Assembly (NCBI GenBank): GCA_017616165.1
Contig: JAFZYR010000006.1
Coordinates: forward strand, 1-64,000
Reading direction: 5' to 3'
DNA: 64,000 bases
Source: Treponema sp.
GTDB lineage: Bacteria > Spirochaetota > Spirochaetia > Treponematales > Treponemataceae
In this document: piece by piece, positions 27,559 to 35,343 of the stretch
Position numbering within the stretch: position 1 is the stretch's first letter
Layout: every line of letters starts with the position of its first letter
Program-made: the position numbers and the translations under genes
The notes under the pieces: generated by a model
What the model saw: only the letters and a program-made list of their open reading frames with translations
Databases searched by the model: none
What the model was told of the DNA's origin: nothing

Positions 27559-29493
27559 ATGAAACTAATGGAAAAAATACGGGGTTTTCTCGGGATGGAG
27601 AAGCGGTCGAAGTATGTGAATGAGTACATTGACCGGTCGAATATCCGCTCCAGCTTGTGTGTTACTCTGGTTGTGATGGTGCTGGAAATATTTATGATGC
27701 TGAACATTACGATCCGGCAGTTCAACGAGGAAACGAAAAGGACAACTCAGTGGTTTGTTACTCATATGACCTGCTTTGCGGTGCTGTTTGTGGCGGCGCT
27801 GGTGCTTTTTATTTTTTCGTTACGGCATTCAAAAAAGGGCTTTGAAAAAAATTCGGACAGATATACCTGGGATGCAATAAAATATATTTTTTCCATAATT
27901 GCAATTGCGTTTGGTATTTACATTTCCTTCCTGGACTATAAAAAGGGCGAGCAGTTCATAACCCTTATGACCATGACAATTTTTGTTTTTTGTTTTACGG
28001 TCTGGAGGCCTATTTATTCAATGCTGCTGCTTTCTGTCACCTACATAGTTTTCTTTGTAATCTGCGACAGATATCTTCCGGCTTCTTATGCAACCGAAAT
28101 CAATCTTACAATCGTTTTTATTTCTATCTTTATGAGCGCCATAAATGCTTATCATCAAAAATTTAAAGAGGCGCAAAAGGATGAAAAGCTGGAGCATGCA
28201 CAGAGTATTCTTTTAAAGCTTTCTATAAGTGATGAAGTTACGGGTATTGCCAACATGCATTATTTCCGCAGCCAGGCGCTTGAGATTATGCACGACAAAA
28301 ACGTGGACATTTCAAATCTTATTTTTCTTTTTCTTGATATTGAAAACTTTAAAATCCTGAACGAAAAATACGGCTTTTGGGAAGGCAATGCGTTCCTCAA
28401 AAAATTTGCAGATATGACAAATGCGGTTTTTAAGGATTCGCTGGTTGCGCATTTTAGCAACGACAATTTTGTTGTGCTTACCAAAAACGAGGCCATAGAA
28501 GAAAAGCTACAGACTATACGCTGGAACCTTTTGAGCATGAACTACGACATTAAGCTTGGACTTAAGGTTGGCGGTTACAGGCCCGAAAACCGCGAGTGTC
28601 TTCCTCTTATTGCCTGCGATCATGCGCGCTATGCCTGTTATACAATCAAAAAGCATTACAATCACGACTACTGCGAATACGACAACTCCATGGCAAATAA
28701 TTTTCAGAAAAAGCAGTACATCATAAACAATATTGACAGCGCAATCAAAAACGAACATATCAAGGTTTATTTCCAGCCGGTTGTTAATGCGGCCAACGGA
28801 AAGCTTTGTGGTCTTGAAGCCCTGGCACGCTGGGAAGATCCAAAGTACGGATTTTTGTCTCCGGCTGATTTTATTCAGACGCTTGAGGAATACTATCAGA
28901 TTTACAAGCTGGACATGTTTGTTGTAGAAAAGGTCTGTCAGCATTTTGGCCATATTACAGAGCTTGGACTTCCGCTTATTCCGGTTTCTCTCAACTTTTC
29001 TCGCAGGGATTTTGATTCCCTTAATATTGCAGAGGATGTAGAAGCCTGCCTCAAGAGATACAACGTAGACAAAAAGCTTATCCACATAGAAGTTACCGAA
29101 AGTACGCTTTCTGAAAATGACGAAAAACTCAAGGAGATTCTGCGAAGGTTCCGCAATAACGGTTATGCTCTGTGGCTTGATGATTTTGGTGCGGGCTATT
29201 CGGGTCTTAACGTTCTTAAAGAATATGATTTTGACATGATGAAAATAGATATGAAATTTCTTTCGGGATTTTCGGGCAATGAAAAGGCTCGTCATATCTT
29301 AAAGAACATCATTACCATGGCAAAAGAGCTGAACATGAGCACGCTTACCGAAGGTGTAGAAACAGAAGACGCCTATCAGTTCCTGCGTGACAACGGCTGC
29401 GAGCAGATTCAGGGATACCTTTTTGGTCGTCCAATGCCGGTAAAAGAGCTCTACGAAAAAGTAAAGATTGGTATGTACCAGCTTGACTTGTAA
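27559..29493 (+). CDS. membrane c-di-GMP phosphodiesterase (degenerate GGDEF + EAL)
   Basis: This 644-residue inner-membrane protein has about six hydrophobic segments in residues 30-200, then a GGDEF-like domain (about 220-370) and an EAL domain (about 390-640). The GGDEF signature is replaced by F-S-N-D-N-F, so cyclase activity is not expected; the domain may bind GTP or be structural. The EAL domain keeps its catalytic set: G-L-E-A-L-A-R-W, L-N-F-S, I-E-V-T-E-S, L-D-D-F-G-A-G-Y-S, M-K-I-D, T-E-G-V-E-T and Q-G-Y-L-F-G-R-P. It should hydrolyse c-di-GMP to pGpG. The membrane part resembles a sensory domain of unknown ligand. Together with the HD-GYP protein at 30328-31371 it makes this stretch a c-di-GMP-degrading neighbourhood without a local synthase. 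Confidence 0.92.
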   Translation: MKLMEKIRGFLGMEKRSKYVNEYIDRSNIRSSLCVTLVVMVLEIFMMLNITIRQFNEETKRTTQWFVTHMTCFAVLFVAALVLFIFSLRHSKKGFEKNSDRYTWDAIKYIFSIIAIAFGIYISFLDYKKGEQFITLMTMTIFVFCFTVWRPIYSMLLLSVTYIVFFVICDRYLPASYATEINLTIVFISIFMSAINAYHQKFKEAQKDEKLEHAQSILLKLSISDEVTGIANMHYFRSQALEIMHDKNVDISNLIFLFLDIENFKILNEKYGFWEGNAFLKKFADMTNAVFKDSLVAHFSNDNFVVLTKNEAIEEKLQTIRWNLLSMNYDIKLGLKVGGYRPENRECLPLIACDHARYACYTIKKHYNHDYCEYDNSMANNFQKKQYIINNIDSAIKNEHIKVYFQPVVNAANGKLCGLEALARWEDPKYGFLSPADFIQTLEEYYQIYKLDMFVVEKVCQHFGHITELGLPLIPVSLNFSRRDFDSLNIAEDVEACLKRYNVDKKLIHIEVTESTLSENDEKLKEILRRFRNNGYALWLDDFGAGYSGLNVLKEYDFDMMKIDMKFLSGFSGNEKARHILKNIITMAKELNMSTLTEGVETEDAYQFLRDNGCEQIQGYLFGRPMPVKELYEKVKIGMYQLDL

Positions 29494-29535
29494 AAGGCCG
29501 GCATTTCTGTTAAAGTACCATAATTTCATTCATCA

Positions 29536-29574
29536 GACAGTTCGAAGTCCTTCCTGTCGTTAAACAAAACCAGG
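29536..29574 (+). promoter_or_regulatory. preQ1-I riboswitch
   Basis: GACAG (29536-29540) and CTGTC (29554-29558) form the P1 stem around the loop TTCGAAGTCCTTC. The A-rich tail GTTAAACAAAACCAGG follows, its 3' GG able to pair with loop CC to make the H-type pseudoknot. This is the layout of the compact preQ1-I aptamer. The tail is nearly the same as that of the Thermoanaerobacter tengcongensis aptamer (UUAACAAAACAAGG, from memory). The Shine-Dalgarno AAGGAGG (29594-29600) lies 19 bases downstream, so ligand binding probably reduces translation of the transporter gene at 29606. Confidence 0.82.
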
Positions 29575-29605
29575 TCAACTCTTACTTCCTGTCAAGGAGG
29601 CTAGT

Positions 29606-30331
29606 ATGAATGAACTTTTATTAATCATTACACTTTTGGTTTCGTTTGGCGGAACCATATTGTTTTTGCGTCTGTTTGGCAAGGGCGGTCTTTTTGCCTG
29701 GATAGGCATTGCCACAGTTTTTGCCAACATCGAGGTTACCATTGTTGTTCATGCCTTTGGTATGGACCAGACGCTGGGCAACACGCTTTTTGCAGCAACC
29801 TTTCTTGCTACCGATATCCTTAGCGAAATTTACGGTAAAAAAGAAGCAGGCAGGGGTGTTCTGGCCGGTATCCTTACAAGCCTTACCTTTATTCTTCTGT
29901 CATTTTTGTGGGTGCATTACATTCCGGCAGAGAGTGACTGGGCAAGCGGTTTTGTAAGAGAGCTTTTTTCAAACACACCGCGCATGCTGCTTGCAAGTCT
30001 TATTGCCTATGCAGTTTCTGAATGGATTGATGTTCAGCTTTATCATGCCTGGTGGAGACTCACCGAAAAGAAAACCGGTGATAAACGCGGCATGCTCTGG
30101 TTCCGTAACAATTTTTCTACACTTATAAGTCAGTTTGTAAACATTGTGATTTTTAACTTTGGAGCCTTCTGGGGCATCTACGCTTTTGGAGAGCTTGTTG
30201 CAATTACAGGGGCCTGCTACGTGATTTACATCGTAACAAGCCTTCTGGATACTCCGTTTGTTTATTGGGCTAGAAGAATAGCGGGTGGGACCCTTCGACA
30301 AGCTCAGGGACCACAGGTTGTGACCGACTAA
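29606..30331 (+). CDS. yhhQ: queuosine precursor transporter (YhhQ/VUT family)
   Basis: This 241-residue inner-membrane protein has about six helices and the family pattern: F-A-A-T-F-L-A-T-D-I-L-S-E-I-Y-G-K-K near residue 70, W-I-D-V-Q-L-Y-H near 145, and R-N-N-F-S-T-L-I-S-Q-F-V-N in the following helix. The family imports queuosine precursors such as preQ0/preQ1. The preQ1-I riboswitch in its leader supports this directly. AAGGAGG lies five bases before the ATG. The last dozen residues (GGTLRQAQGPQVV) are encoded by a dispersed intergenic repeat, not by family sequence, so the original stop has been lost or replaced. The gene ends 4 bases into the convergent HD-GYP gene. Confidence 0.92.
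   Translation: MNELLLIITLLVSFGGTILFLRLFGKGGLFAWIGIATVFANIEVTIVVHAFGMDQTLGNTLFAATFLATDILSEIYGKKEAGRGVLAGILTSLTFILLSFLWVHYIPAESDWASGFVRELFSNTPRMLLASLIAYAVSEWIDVQLYHAWWRLTEKKTGDKRGMLWFRNNFSTLISQFVNIVIFNFGAFWGIYAFGELVAITGACYVIYIVTSLLDTPFVYWARRIAGGTLRQAQGPQVVTD
30287..30312. repeat. CCCTTCGACAAGCTCAGGG repeat inside the end of yhhQ
   Basis: GGGACCCTTCGACAAGCTCA then GGGACC. The reverse complement occurs at 63322-63350 and a variant at 180-197. Here it supplies the reading frame for the last residues of the transporter. Confidence 0.75.
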
Positions 30332-31371
30332 TCTTCGTTCTTATCCCGCAGGTTGTCAAAGGCACCTTCTTCGTAAAGAGAAAGGAAGGCGTTGGCAACT
30401 TCGGGGTCAAACTGAGTTCCTGAGTACTGTTCAATTTCCTTGGCAATAGAATCAAGCGGCATTTTTTTGCGGTAAGAACGTGTAGAGCTCATTGCATCAA
30501 AGGCATCGGCAACGGCAATAATTCTTGCAACCTGAGGAATGTCCTTTCCAATGAGTCCGTCCGGATATCCTGTTCCGTCATAGCGTTCATGGTGATAGTG
30601 TGCACCAGCCGCAATGTCTTCCTGAATTTTAACATCCTTAAGAATCTTATAACCTTCCTGTGCGTGGCTTTTGATGTTATCAAATTCTTCGGCTGTAAGC
30701 TTTCCTGGCTTTGTCAAAATTGCATCAGGAATACTGATTTTTCCAATATCATGTAAAAGGCCGATATTATAATATTTATCCAGGGTTGCCTGGTCTGTAA
30801 CTCCAAGCTTATTGGCAAGCATTGTTGTGTAAAGTGCAACGCGGTAGGAATGTCCGTTTGTGTAGGCATCCTTTCCATCTATACAGTTTGTAAAGGCACC
30901 GATGATGGATTTAGTAAATTCTTCAAGCTCCTTGCGGTGTTTCTTTTGTGTTTTGATTGTCTGCTCATTGCTCTGATAAATAAGTATTACAGAAACCAGG
31001 GCAACAACACTCATAAAAATGCCTGGCAGAACCATAAGATTGTGATGCACAATGTTTACACTAAGGCGAATGAATCTTAATGTAAGGATTGTTATGGAAA
31101 AGTAAAAACCGAACTTGCGGAAAAAAACAACCCAGGCAATGAGGATAAAGGTACACAAGGATGTAAATACACCGGGAAGTGTTGCATAAGGTAAGGCACT
31201 TTGTCCGATTTTCCACATGCCGCCTCTTGAACTGCCGGCCCAGGTATTTCCGTATTCTCCTAAATGGTATAAGAAGAACAAAAATAAGAAAAAGAAAACT
31301 TTTAACACTAATTTTGGAGTGACTTTTATCTGCTTAATTTTTTTAATTAGTTTGGTCATGACATTGCTCAT
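30328..31371 (-). CDS. membrane HD-GYP domain c-di-GMP phosphodiesterase
   Basis: This 347-residue protein has four N-terminal hydrophobic segments (about residues 20-135), a short coiled linker (Q-K-K-H-R-K-E-L-E-E-F) and an HD-GYP domain (about 155-335). The metal and signature residues are intact: G-H-S-Y-R-V-A, H-D-I-G-K-I-S-I-P, H-A-Q-E-G, and H-H-E-R-Y-D-G-T-G-Y-P, including the GYP. It should degrade c-di-GMP to pGpG or GMP. The ATG at 31371 is preferred because GGAG lies 9 bases upstream. ATG 31377 and TTG 31386 are in-frame alternatives. Its stop overlaps the convergent transporter stop by four bases. Confidence 0.9.
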   Translation of the reverse strand: MSNVMTKLIKKIKQIKVTPKLVLKVFFFLFLFFLYHLGEYGNTWAGSSRGGMWKIGQSALPYATLPGVFTSLCTFILIAWVVFFRKFGFYFSITILTLRFIRLSVNIVHHNLMVLPGIFMSVVALVSVILIYQSNEQTIKTQKKHRKELEEFTKSIIGAFTNCIDGKDAYTNGHSYRVALYTTMLANKLGVTDQATLDKYYNIGLLHDIGKISIPDAILTKPGKLTAEEFDNIKSHAQEGYKILKDVKIQEDIAAGAHYHHERYDGTGYPDGLIGKDIPQVARIIAVADAFDAMSSTRSYRKKMPLDSIAKEIEQYSGTQFDPEVANAFLSLYEEGAFDNLRDKNED

Positions 31372-31489
31372 ATGCATAATCTCCAAATAATTAGAATAAC
31401 AAAGAACTAGGGAATTTCACCTATATATGATACCACAGTTTTGTAAAATAGAAAAGATTTCTTTATATTCCCAATTCTTACAAAATCTA

Positions 31490-31495
31490 CTATAA
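31490..31495 (+). promoter_or_regulatory. -10 box directly before purB
   Basis: TATAAT ends 8 bases before the ATG at 31504. No Shine-Dalgarno is present, so a leaderless purB transcript is likely. A purine operator is not obvious. Confidence 0.5.
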
Positions 31496-31503
31496 TGACA
31501 CCC

Positions 31504-32925
31504 ATGGAAACACGCAATATTTTTGAAAATCTCTCTTGTATCGATCACAGATACTCTTTGTCGGAGGCAGATGCTTTTGCAGGCCTTTCTAAATATATTT
31601 CGGAAGAAGCTTCTATCCGTTCCTGCGCCAAGTGTGAGGCCGCTCTGGTAAAGGCTCACCTTAAGCTTCGCGGTAAGCTCACTGATGCTGTTGCTGCAGA
31701 GCTTGATAAGGTTGCAGAAAATATTGACCCTCAGGAAGTTTACACAGAAGAAGAAAAAACAAAGCACAATATCCGCGCTCTTGTAAACGTAATGAAAACT
31801 AAGGTAGACAGCGATATTGGTCCGCTCATCCACCTTGGTGCAACATCAGTTGATATTCTGGATACAGCCCTTAGCTGCCGTATGCGCGATGTTACTCAAA
31901 ACGTTGTGCTCCCGGAACTTAAAAAGCTTGAAAATTATCTTTGCGATATTGCAGAACGTGAATGCGCAACTCCACAGGTTGGACGTACCCACGGACAGCA
32001 CGCAGTTCCAATTACCTTTGGTTGGAGCATTGCAGAATTTGTTAGCCGTCTTGGTAAGTCAATTCTGCGCATTGAAGAATTGAGTAACGGATTGGTTGGT
32101 AAGCTTGCCGGCCCTGTTGGTTCTTATAACGGTCCGTCGATGATCGTAAAGGATCCTGAAGAACTGGAACGCACATACGTAGGCTTCCTTGGACTTCAGC
32201 CAAGTGAATATTCTAATCAGCTTGTTGAGCCTGAATATGTTTTGCGCCTCCTGCTTGAGATGAACGTTGCCTTTGGTATTATTGCAAACCTTGCAGATGA
32301 TTTGCGCAATCTTCAGCGTTCAGAAATTGGTGAAGTGTTCGAGTACTTTGCAGCAACTCAGGTTGGAAGCTCGACTATGCCTCAGAAGCGCAATCCTTGG
32401 AACAGCGAGCACGTTAAGTCTTTGTGGAAGGCTATGTGCCCACGCGTAATTACCTTCTACATGGATCAGATTAGTGAACATCAGCGTGACCTTACAAACA
32501 GTGCAAGCCAGCGCTTTATTGCAGATTATGTTTCCGGCTTTACTATGGCAGTTGCCCGTATGAACAGTGTTGTTAAGGGACTTCAGGCAGATAAGGAAGG
32601 CATGGCACGTAACCTCGAAAATGCCGGTGGAAAAGTTAAGGGCGGTGTTCTTGCAGAACCTGCTTACATCCTTCTTGGCGAAGCAGGCTACAACGACGGC
32701 CACGAGGTTATCCGAAAGATTACTCTTGAAGCAGAGCAGACAGGAAAAACCTTCTTTGAAGTTCTTAAAACCCACGAAAAAGAATATGCCGACATCACAG
32801 CCCAGCTCGAAAAGCTCGGCGTAGAAAATCCTGCAAACTTCTTTGAGCATCCTAGCAACTACTGCGGACTTGCGGCCGTTAAGTCTAAGCGTCTTGCACA
32901 GAAGTATAAGGCGTTGATGAAATAA
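31504..32925 (+). CDS. purB: adenylosuccinate lyase
   Basis: This 473-residue cytoplasmic enzyme of the fumarase/aspartase superfamily has the signature S-S-T-M-P-Q-K-R-N-P-W-N-S-E (the flexible catalytic serine loop), G-A-T-S-V-D-I-L-D-T-A near residue 105, and G-R-T-H-G-Q-H-A-V-P with the catalytic histidine near 160. It cleaves SAICAR to AICAR and adenylosuccinate to AMP, releasing fumarate. The start METRNIFEN at 31504 matches the usual N-terminus. An ATG at 31495 is in frame but overlaps the -10 box. purC, which makes the substrate SAICAR, is convergent at 33019, so two consecutive pathway steps lie side by side on opposite strands. Confidence 0.95.
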   Translation: METRNIFENLSCIDHRYSLSEADAFAGLSKYISEEASIRSCAKCEAALVKAHLKLRGKLTDAVAAELDKVAENIDPQEVYTEEEKTKHNIRALVNVMKTKVDSDIGPLIHLGATSVDILDTALSCRMRDVTQNVVLPELKKLENYLCDIAERECATPQVGRTHGQHAVPITFGWSIAEFVSRLGKSILRIEELSNGLVGKLAGPVGSYNGPSMIVKDPEELERTYVGFLGLQPSEYSNQLVEPEYVLRLLLEMNVAFGIIANLADDLRNLQRSEIGEVFEYFAATQVGSSTMPQKRNPWNSEHVKSLWKAMCPRVITFYMDQISEHQRDLTNSASQRFIADYVSGFTMAVARMNSVVKGLQADKEGMARNLENAGGKVKGGVLAEPAYILLGEAGYNDGHEVIRKITLEAEQTGKTFFEVLKTHEKEYADITAQLEKLGVENPANFFEHPSNYCGLAAVKSKRLAQKYKALMK

Positions 32926-32930
32926 TTTCG

Positions 32931-33017
32931 TCATTGCGAGCGAAGCGTGGCAATCCACATATGACAATGCATGTTTGTACATGGATTGCTTCGTCGCTAC
33001 GCGACTCGCAATGACAG
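32931..33017. repeat. complete TCATTGCGAGC inverted repeat
   Basis: CGTCATTGCGAGCGAAGCGT then GGCAATCCA on the left and TGGATTGCTTCGTCGCTACG then CGACTCGCAATGACA on the right form a long imperfect inverted repeat filling the gap between the convergent purB and purC. It is the most complete copy in the window and could fold into a long hairpin, possibly acting as a bidirectional terminator. Confidence 0.8.
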
Positions 33018-33018
33018 T

Positions 33019-33864
33019 CTAGGCGTGACAAATCCTTCTTTCACACTCGTGGTATATTTCACTTGTTTTTGCTACAACGTCAGCCGGAACTTCCTTGATT
33101 GTCGGATCACCTGCAAGGTTGTGTTCCTTGAGCCAGTCGCGGACAAACTGCTTGTCGTAGCTTGCTGGGCTTCCACCTACCTCATATTTTGATGCATCCC
33201 AGAAGCGTGAGCTGTCCGGTGTAAGAACTTCGTCACCAAGAACAAGGTCACCGTTTTCATCAAGACCAAATTCAAACTTTGTATCTGCAATGATAATTCC
33301 GTTAGCCTTAGCATGCTCGTAGCACTTTTTGTAGATTGCAAGGGCAACCTGTTCAATCTTTGTTCCAAGCTCTTCGCCAAGATCATCCTTCATATACTGC
33401 AGGGTAACGTTAATGTCGTGACCTTCTTCTGCTTTGGTAGAAGGTGTTACAATCGGCTCGTCCAGTTTTTCAGCCTGTTTATATTCCTTTTCAAACTTGT
33501 GACCCAGGAAAGGCTCACCGCGCTTGTAAGCTTCGTACATAGAACCAAACATATAGCCGCGTACAATTACCTCGTAAGGAATCATCTTGAGCTTTTTAAC
33601 AAGAATAGTGCGTCCTTCAAATTCCGGTTTCTGGAACTCGGCCGGCATATCCTTAAGGTCGCTCGAAATCATGTGATTTTTTACAATGTCCTTAGTATAG
33701 TCAAACCAAAAGTTAGCCAGTGCATTGAGCACCTTGCCCTTGTCCGTAATCATGGTTGGCAGAATAACATCAAATGCCGAAATTCTGTCTGTTGTAACAA
33801 TTACCATGCGTCCATCTTCAAGGTCATAAACCTCGCGAACCTTACCGGAAATAATTTTTTTCAT
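33019..33864 (-). CDS. purC: phosphoribosylaminoimidazole-succinocarboxamide (SAICAR) synthase
   Basis: This 281-residue cytoplasmic enzyme begins MKKIISGKVREVYDL, the usual nucleotide-binding start, followed by T-D-R-I-S-A-F-D-V-I, I-V-R-G-Y-M-F-G-S, and I-A-D-T-K-F-E-F-G-L. The final D-S-S-R-F-W and Y-D-K-Q-F-V-R-D-W-L segments are also typical. It joins CAIR and aspartate with ATP to form SAICAR in purine synthesis. GGAG lies 8 bases upstream of the ATG. It feeds the purB product encoded opposite. Confidence 0.95.
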   Translation of the reverse strand: MKKIISGKVREVYDLEDGRMVIVTTDRISAFDVILPTMITDKGKVLNALANFWFDYTKDIVKNHMISSDLKDMPAEFQKPEFEGRTILVKKLKMIPYEVIVRGYMFGSMYEAYKRGEPFLGHKFEKEYKQAEKLDEPIVTPSTKAEEGHDINVTLQYMKDDLGEELGTKIEQVALAIYKKCYEHAKANGIIIADTKFEFGLDENGDLVLGDEVLTPDSSRFWDASKYEVGGSPASYDKQFVRDWLKEHNLAGDPTIKEVPADVVAKTSEIYHECERRICHA

Positions 33865-33940
33865 TTATATACTCCAAAAAATGATTTGTGAATTAATATG
33901 CTGTATTATAGCGAAAAGAAGGGTGATACTCAATTATGTT

Positions 33941-33970
33941 GTGGATTGCCGCGCTTTGCTCGCAATGACG
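33941..33970. repeat. half copy of the TCATTGCGA repeat
   Basis: GTGGATTGCCGCGCTTTGCT then CGCAATGACG matches the right arm of the repeat at 32931-33017. It lies upstream of the GH27 gene and creates a spurious in-frame extension of that ORF. Confidence 0.65.
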
Positions 33971-34014
33971 TTCTTTATCAGCAATCCGTACTCGCAAGGA
34001 GTGTATTTATATGT

Positions 34015-34020
34015 TATAAT
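34015..34020 (+). promoter_or_regulatory. -10 box directly before the GH27 gene
   Basis: TATAAT ends 6 bases before the ATG at 34027. The only SD-like AAGGAG (33996-34001) lies upstream of the -10 and would not be in the transcript. Leaderless translation is therefore likely. TCGCAA at 17 bases is a weak -35. Confidence 0.5.
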
Positions 34021-34026
34021 TTTCAT

Positions 34027-35343
34027 ATGGCATACGACAAAAACTTATGTGCTCCAGTGCCGCCAATGGGCTGGAACAGTTATGATTATTATAACACTAT
34101 GGTGAACGAGCAGCAGGTTCGACACAATGCTGAATACATGGCAAAGAATCTTAAGCAGCATGGCTGGGAATATGTTGTAATTGATATTCAGTGGTCGGAT
34201 CCTTCTGCCGGTGAAGACAACGCTAATCGCACCCAATATATTCCGTTCAGTCATTTTTGTATTGATGAATATTCGCGACAGATTCCAGCCGTTAACCGTT
34301 TTCCGTCTGCAAAGGATGGGGAAGGGTTCAAGCCGCTGGCAGATTACATTCACTCGCTTGGGCTCAAGTTTGGTATTCATATTATGCGCGGAATTCCTCG
34401 CATTGCAGCTCACAATCACACGGCAATCAAAACTCACGACGGCAGCGCTGTTACTGCAAACATGATAGCAAATGCCTATTCAACCTGTGCCTGGAACCCG
34501 GATATGTACGGTGTAGATGCCAACAAACCTTATGCCCAGGATTATTACGATTCTGTTTTTGAACTGTATGCAGCGTGGGGTGTTGACTTTGTAAAGGTTG
34601 ATGACATTTGCCGCCACGTAAAGGAACCGTTTTACGAAAAAGAAATGATTATGATGGCCCGTGCAATTGAACGCTGTGGACGACCTATAGTGCTTAGTCT
34701 TAGCCCTGGGCCTGCTAATATTGAAAAGGCACATCAGTATGAGCGCTTTGCAAATATGTGGCGCATTACCGATGATTTCTGGGATGACTGGAAGCTTCTT
34801 AAGGCAATGTTTGAACGCTGTGAAGTATGGCAACGTCATACCGGAGAAGGCAACTGGCCTGACTGTGATATGATTCCGCTCAATGTGCTTGGCTGGGGTT
34901 GGGGAACCGACAAGGATAAAAAGCGCGGCTGGAAGAGTAAGTTTACAAAGGAAGAGGCTCGCACAATGATTACGCTGTGGAGTATTTTCCGTTCGCCGCT
35001 CATGCTTGGTACAGATCTTCCGCAGCTGGATGACTACAGCCTTAGCCTTATCACAAACGACGAGATTCTTGCAATGAACAAAAATCCGTATCAGGCATTT
35101 ATGAGCAGCGACAGCTCAAGCGACAATGTGGTTATCTGGACCAACGACTGCCCGGACGATCTTTCTTATTACGAATGCTACTTTAATGTGAGCGAAGAGG
35201 TTCAGACTGTAAAGCTGAATATAACAATAGGACAGAACGACAATATCCGCGACCTGTGGGAACACAAGGATCTGGGGCCGGCCACAACGTTTACGCTGGA
35301 GCCACATGCCTGCAGGGCTTTTAAAATAAGTGTGACAAAATGA
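34027..35343 (+). CDS. GH27 family alpha-galactosidase
   Basis: This 438-residue protein lacks a signal peptide and is therefore cytoplasmic. It has the GH27 opening P-P-M-G-W-N-S-Y-D-Y-Y near residue 12, the strand F-V-K-V-D-D-I whose first aspartate is the expected nucleophile, and M-W-R-I-T-D-D-F-W where an aspartate acts as acid/base. These are followed by W-P-D-C-D-M-I-P-L and F-R-S-P-L-M-L-G-T-D-L. It should release terminal alpha-galactose, or beta-arabinopyranose in some members. The frame extends upstream to 33898 through a dispersed repeat; MAYDKNL at 34027 is the family start. The stop overlaps the GH43 start by four bases (ATGA), so the two are translationally coupled. Confidence 0.9.
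   Translation: MAYDKNLCAPVPPMGWNSYDYYNTMVNEQQVRHNAEYMAKNLKQHGWEYVVIDIQWSDPSAGEDNANRTQYIPFSHFCIDEYSRQIPAVNRFPSAKDGEGFKPLADYIHSLGLKFGIHIMRGIPRIAAHNHTAIKTHDGSAVTANMIANAYSTCAWNPDMYGVDANKPYAQDYYDSVFELYAAWGVDFVKVDDICRHVKEPFYEKEMIMMARAIERCGRPIVLSLSPGPANIEKAHQYERFANMWRITDDFWDDWKLLKAMFERCEVWQRHTGEGNWPDCDMIPLNVLGWGWGTDKDKKRGWKSKFTKEEARTMITLWSIFRSPLMLGTDLPQLDDYSLSLITNDEILAMNKNPYQAFMSSDSSSDNVVIWTNDCPDDLSYYECYFNVSEEVQTVKLNITIGQNDNIRDLWEHKDLGPATTFTLEPHACRAFKISVTK

Noticed and set aside
28507-29295. Long minus-strand ORF opposite the EAL gene, and similar long ORFs at 45128-45847, 46788-47579 and 54263-55033
   Set aside because: They lie antisense to clearly conserved coding sequence, lack ribosome sites and have no recognisable protein features.
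33898-34026. N-terminal extension of the GH27 ORF
   Set aside because: It translates a dispersed repeat and the promoter; family proteins start at MAYDKNL (34027).
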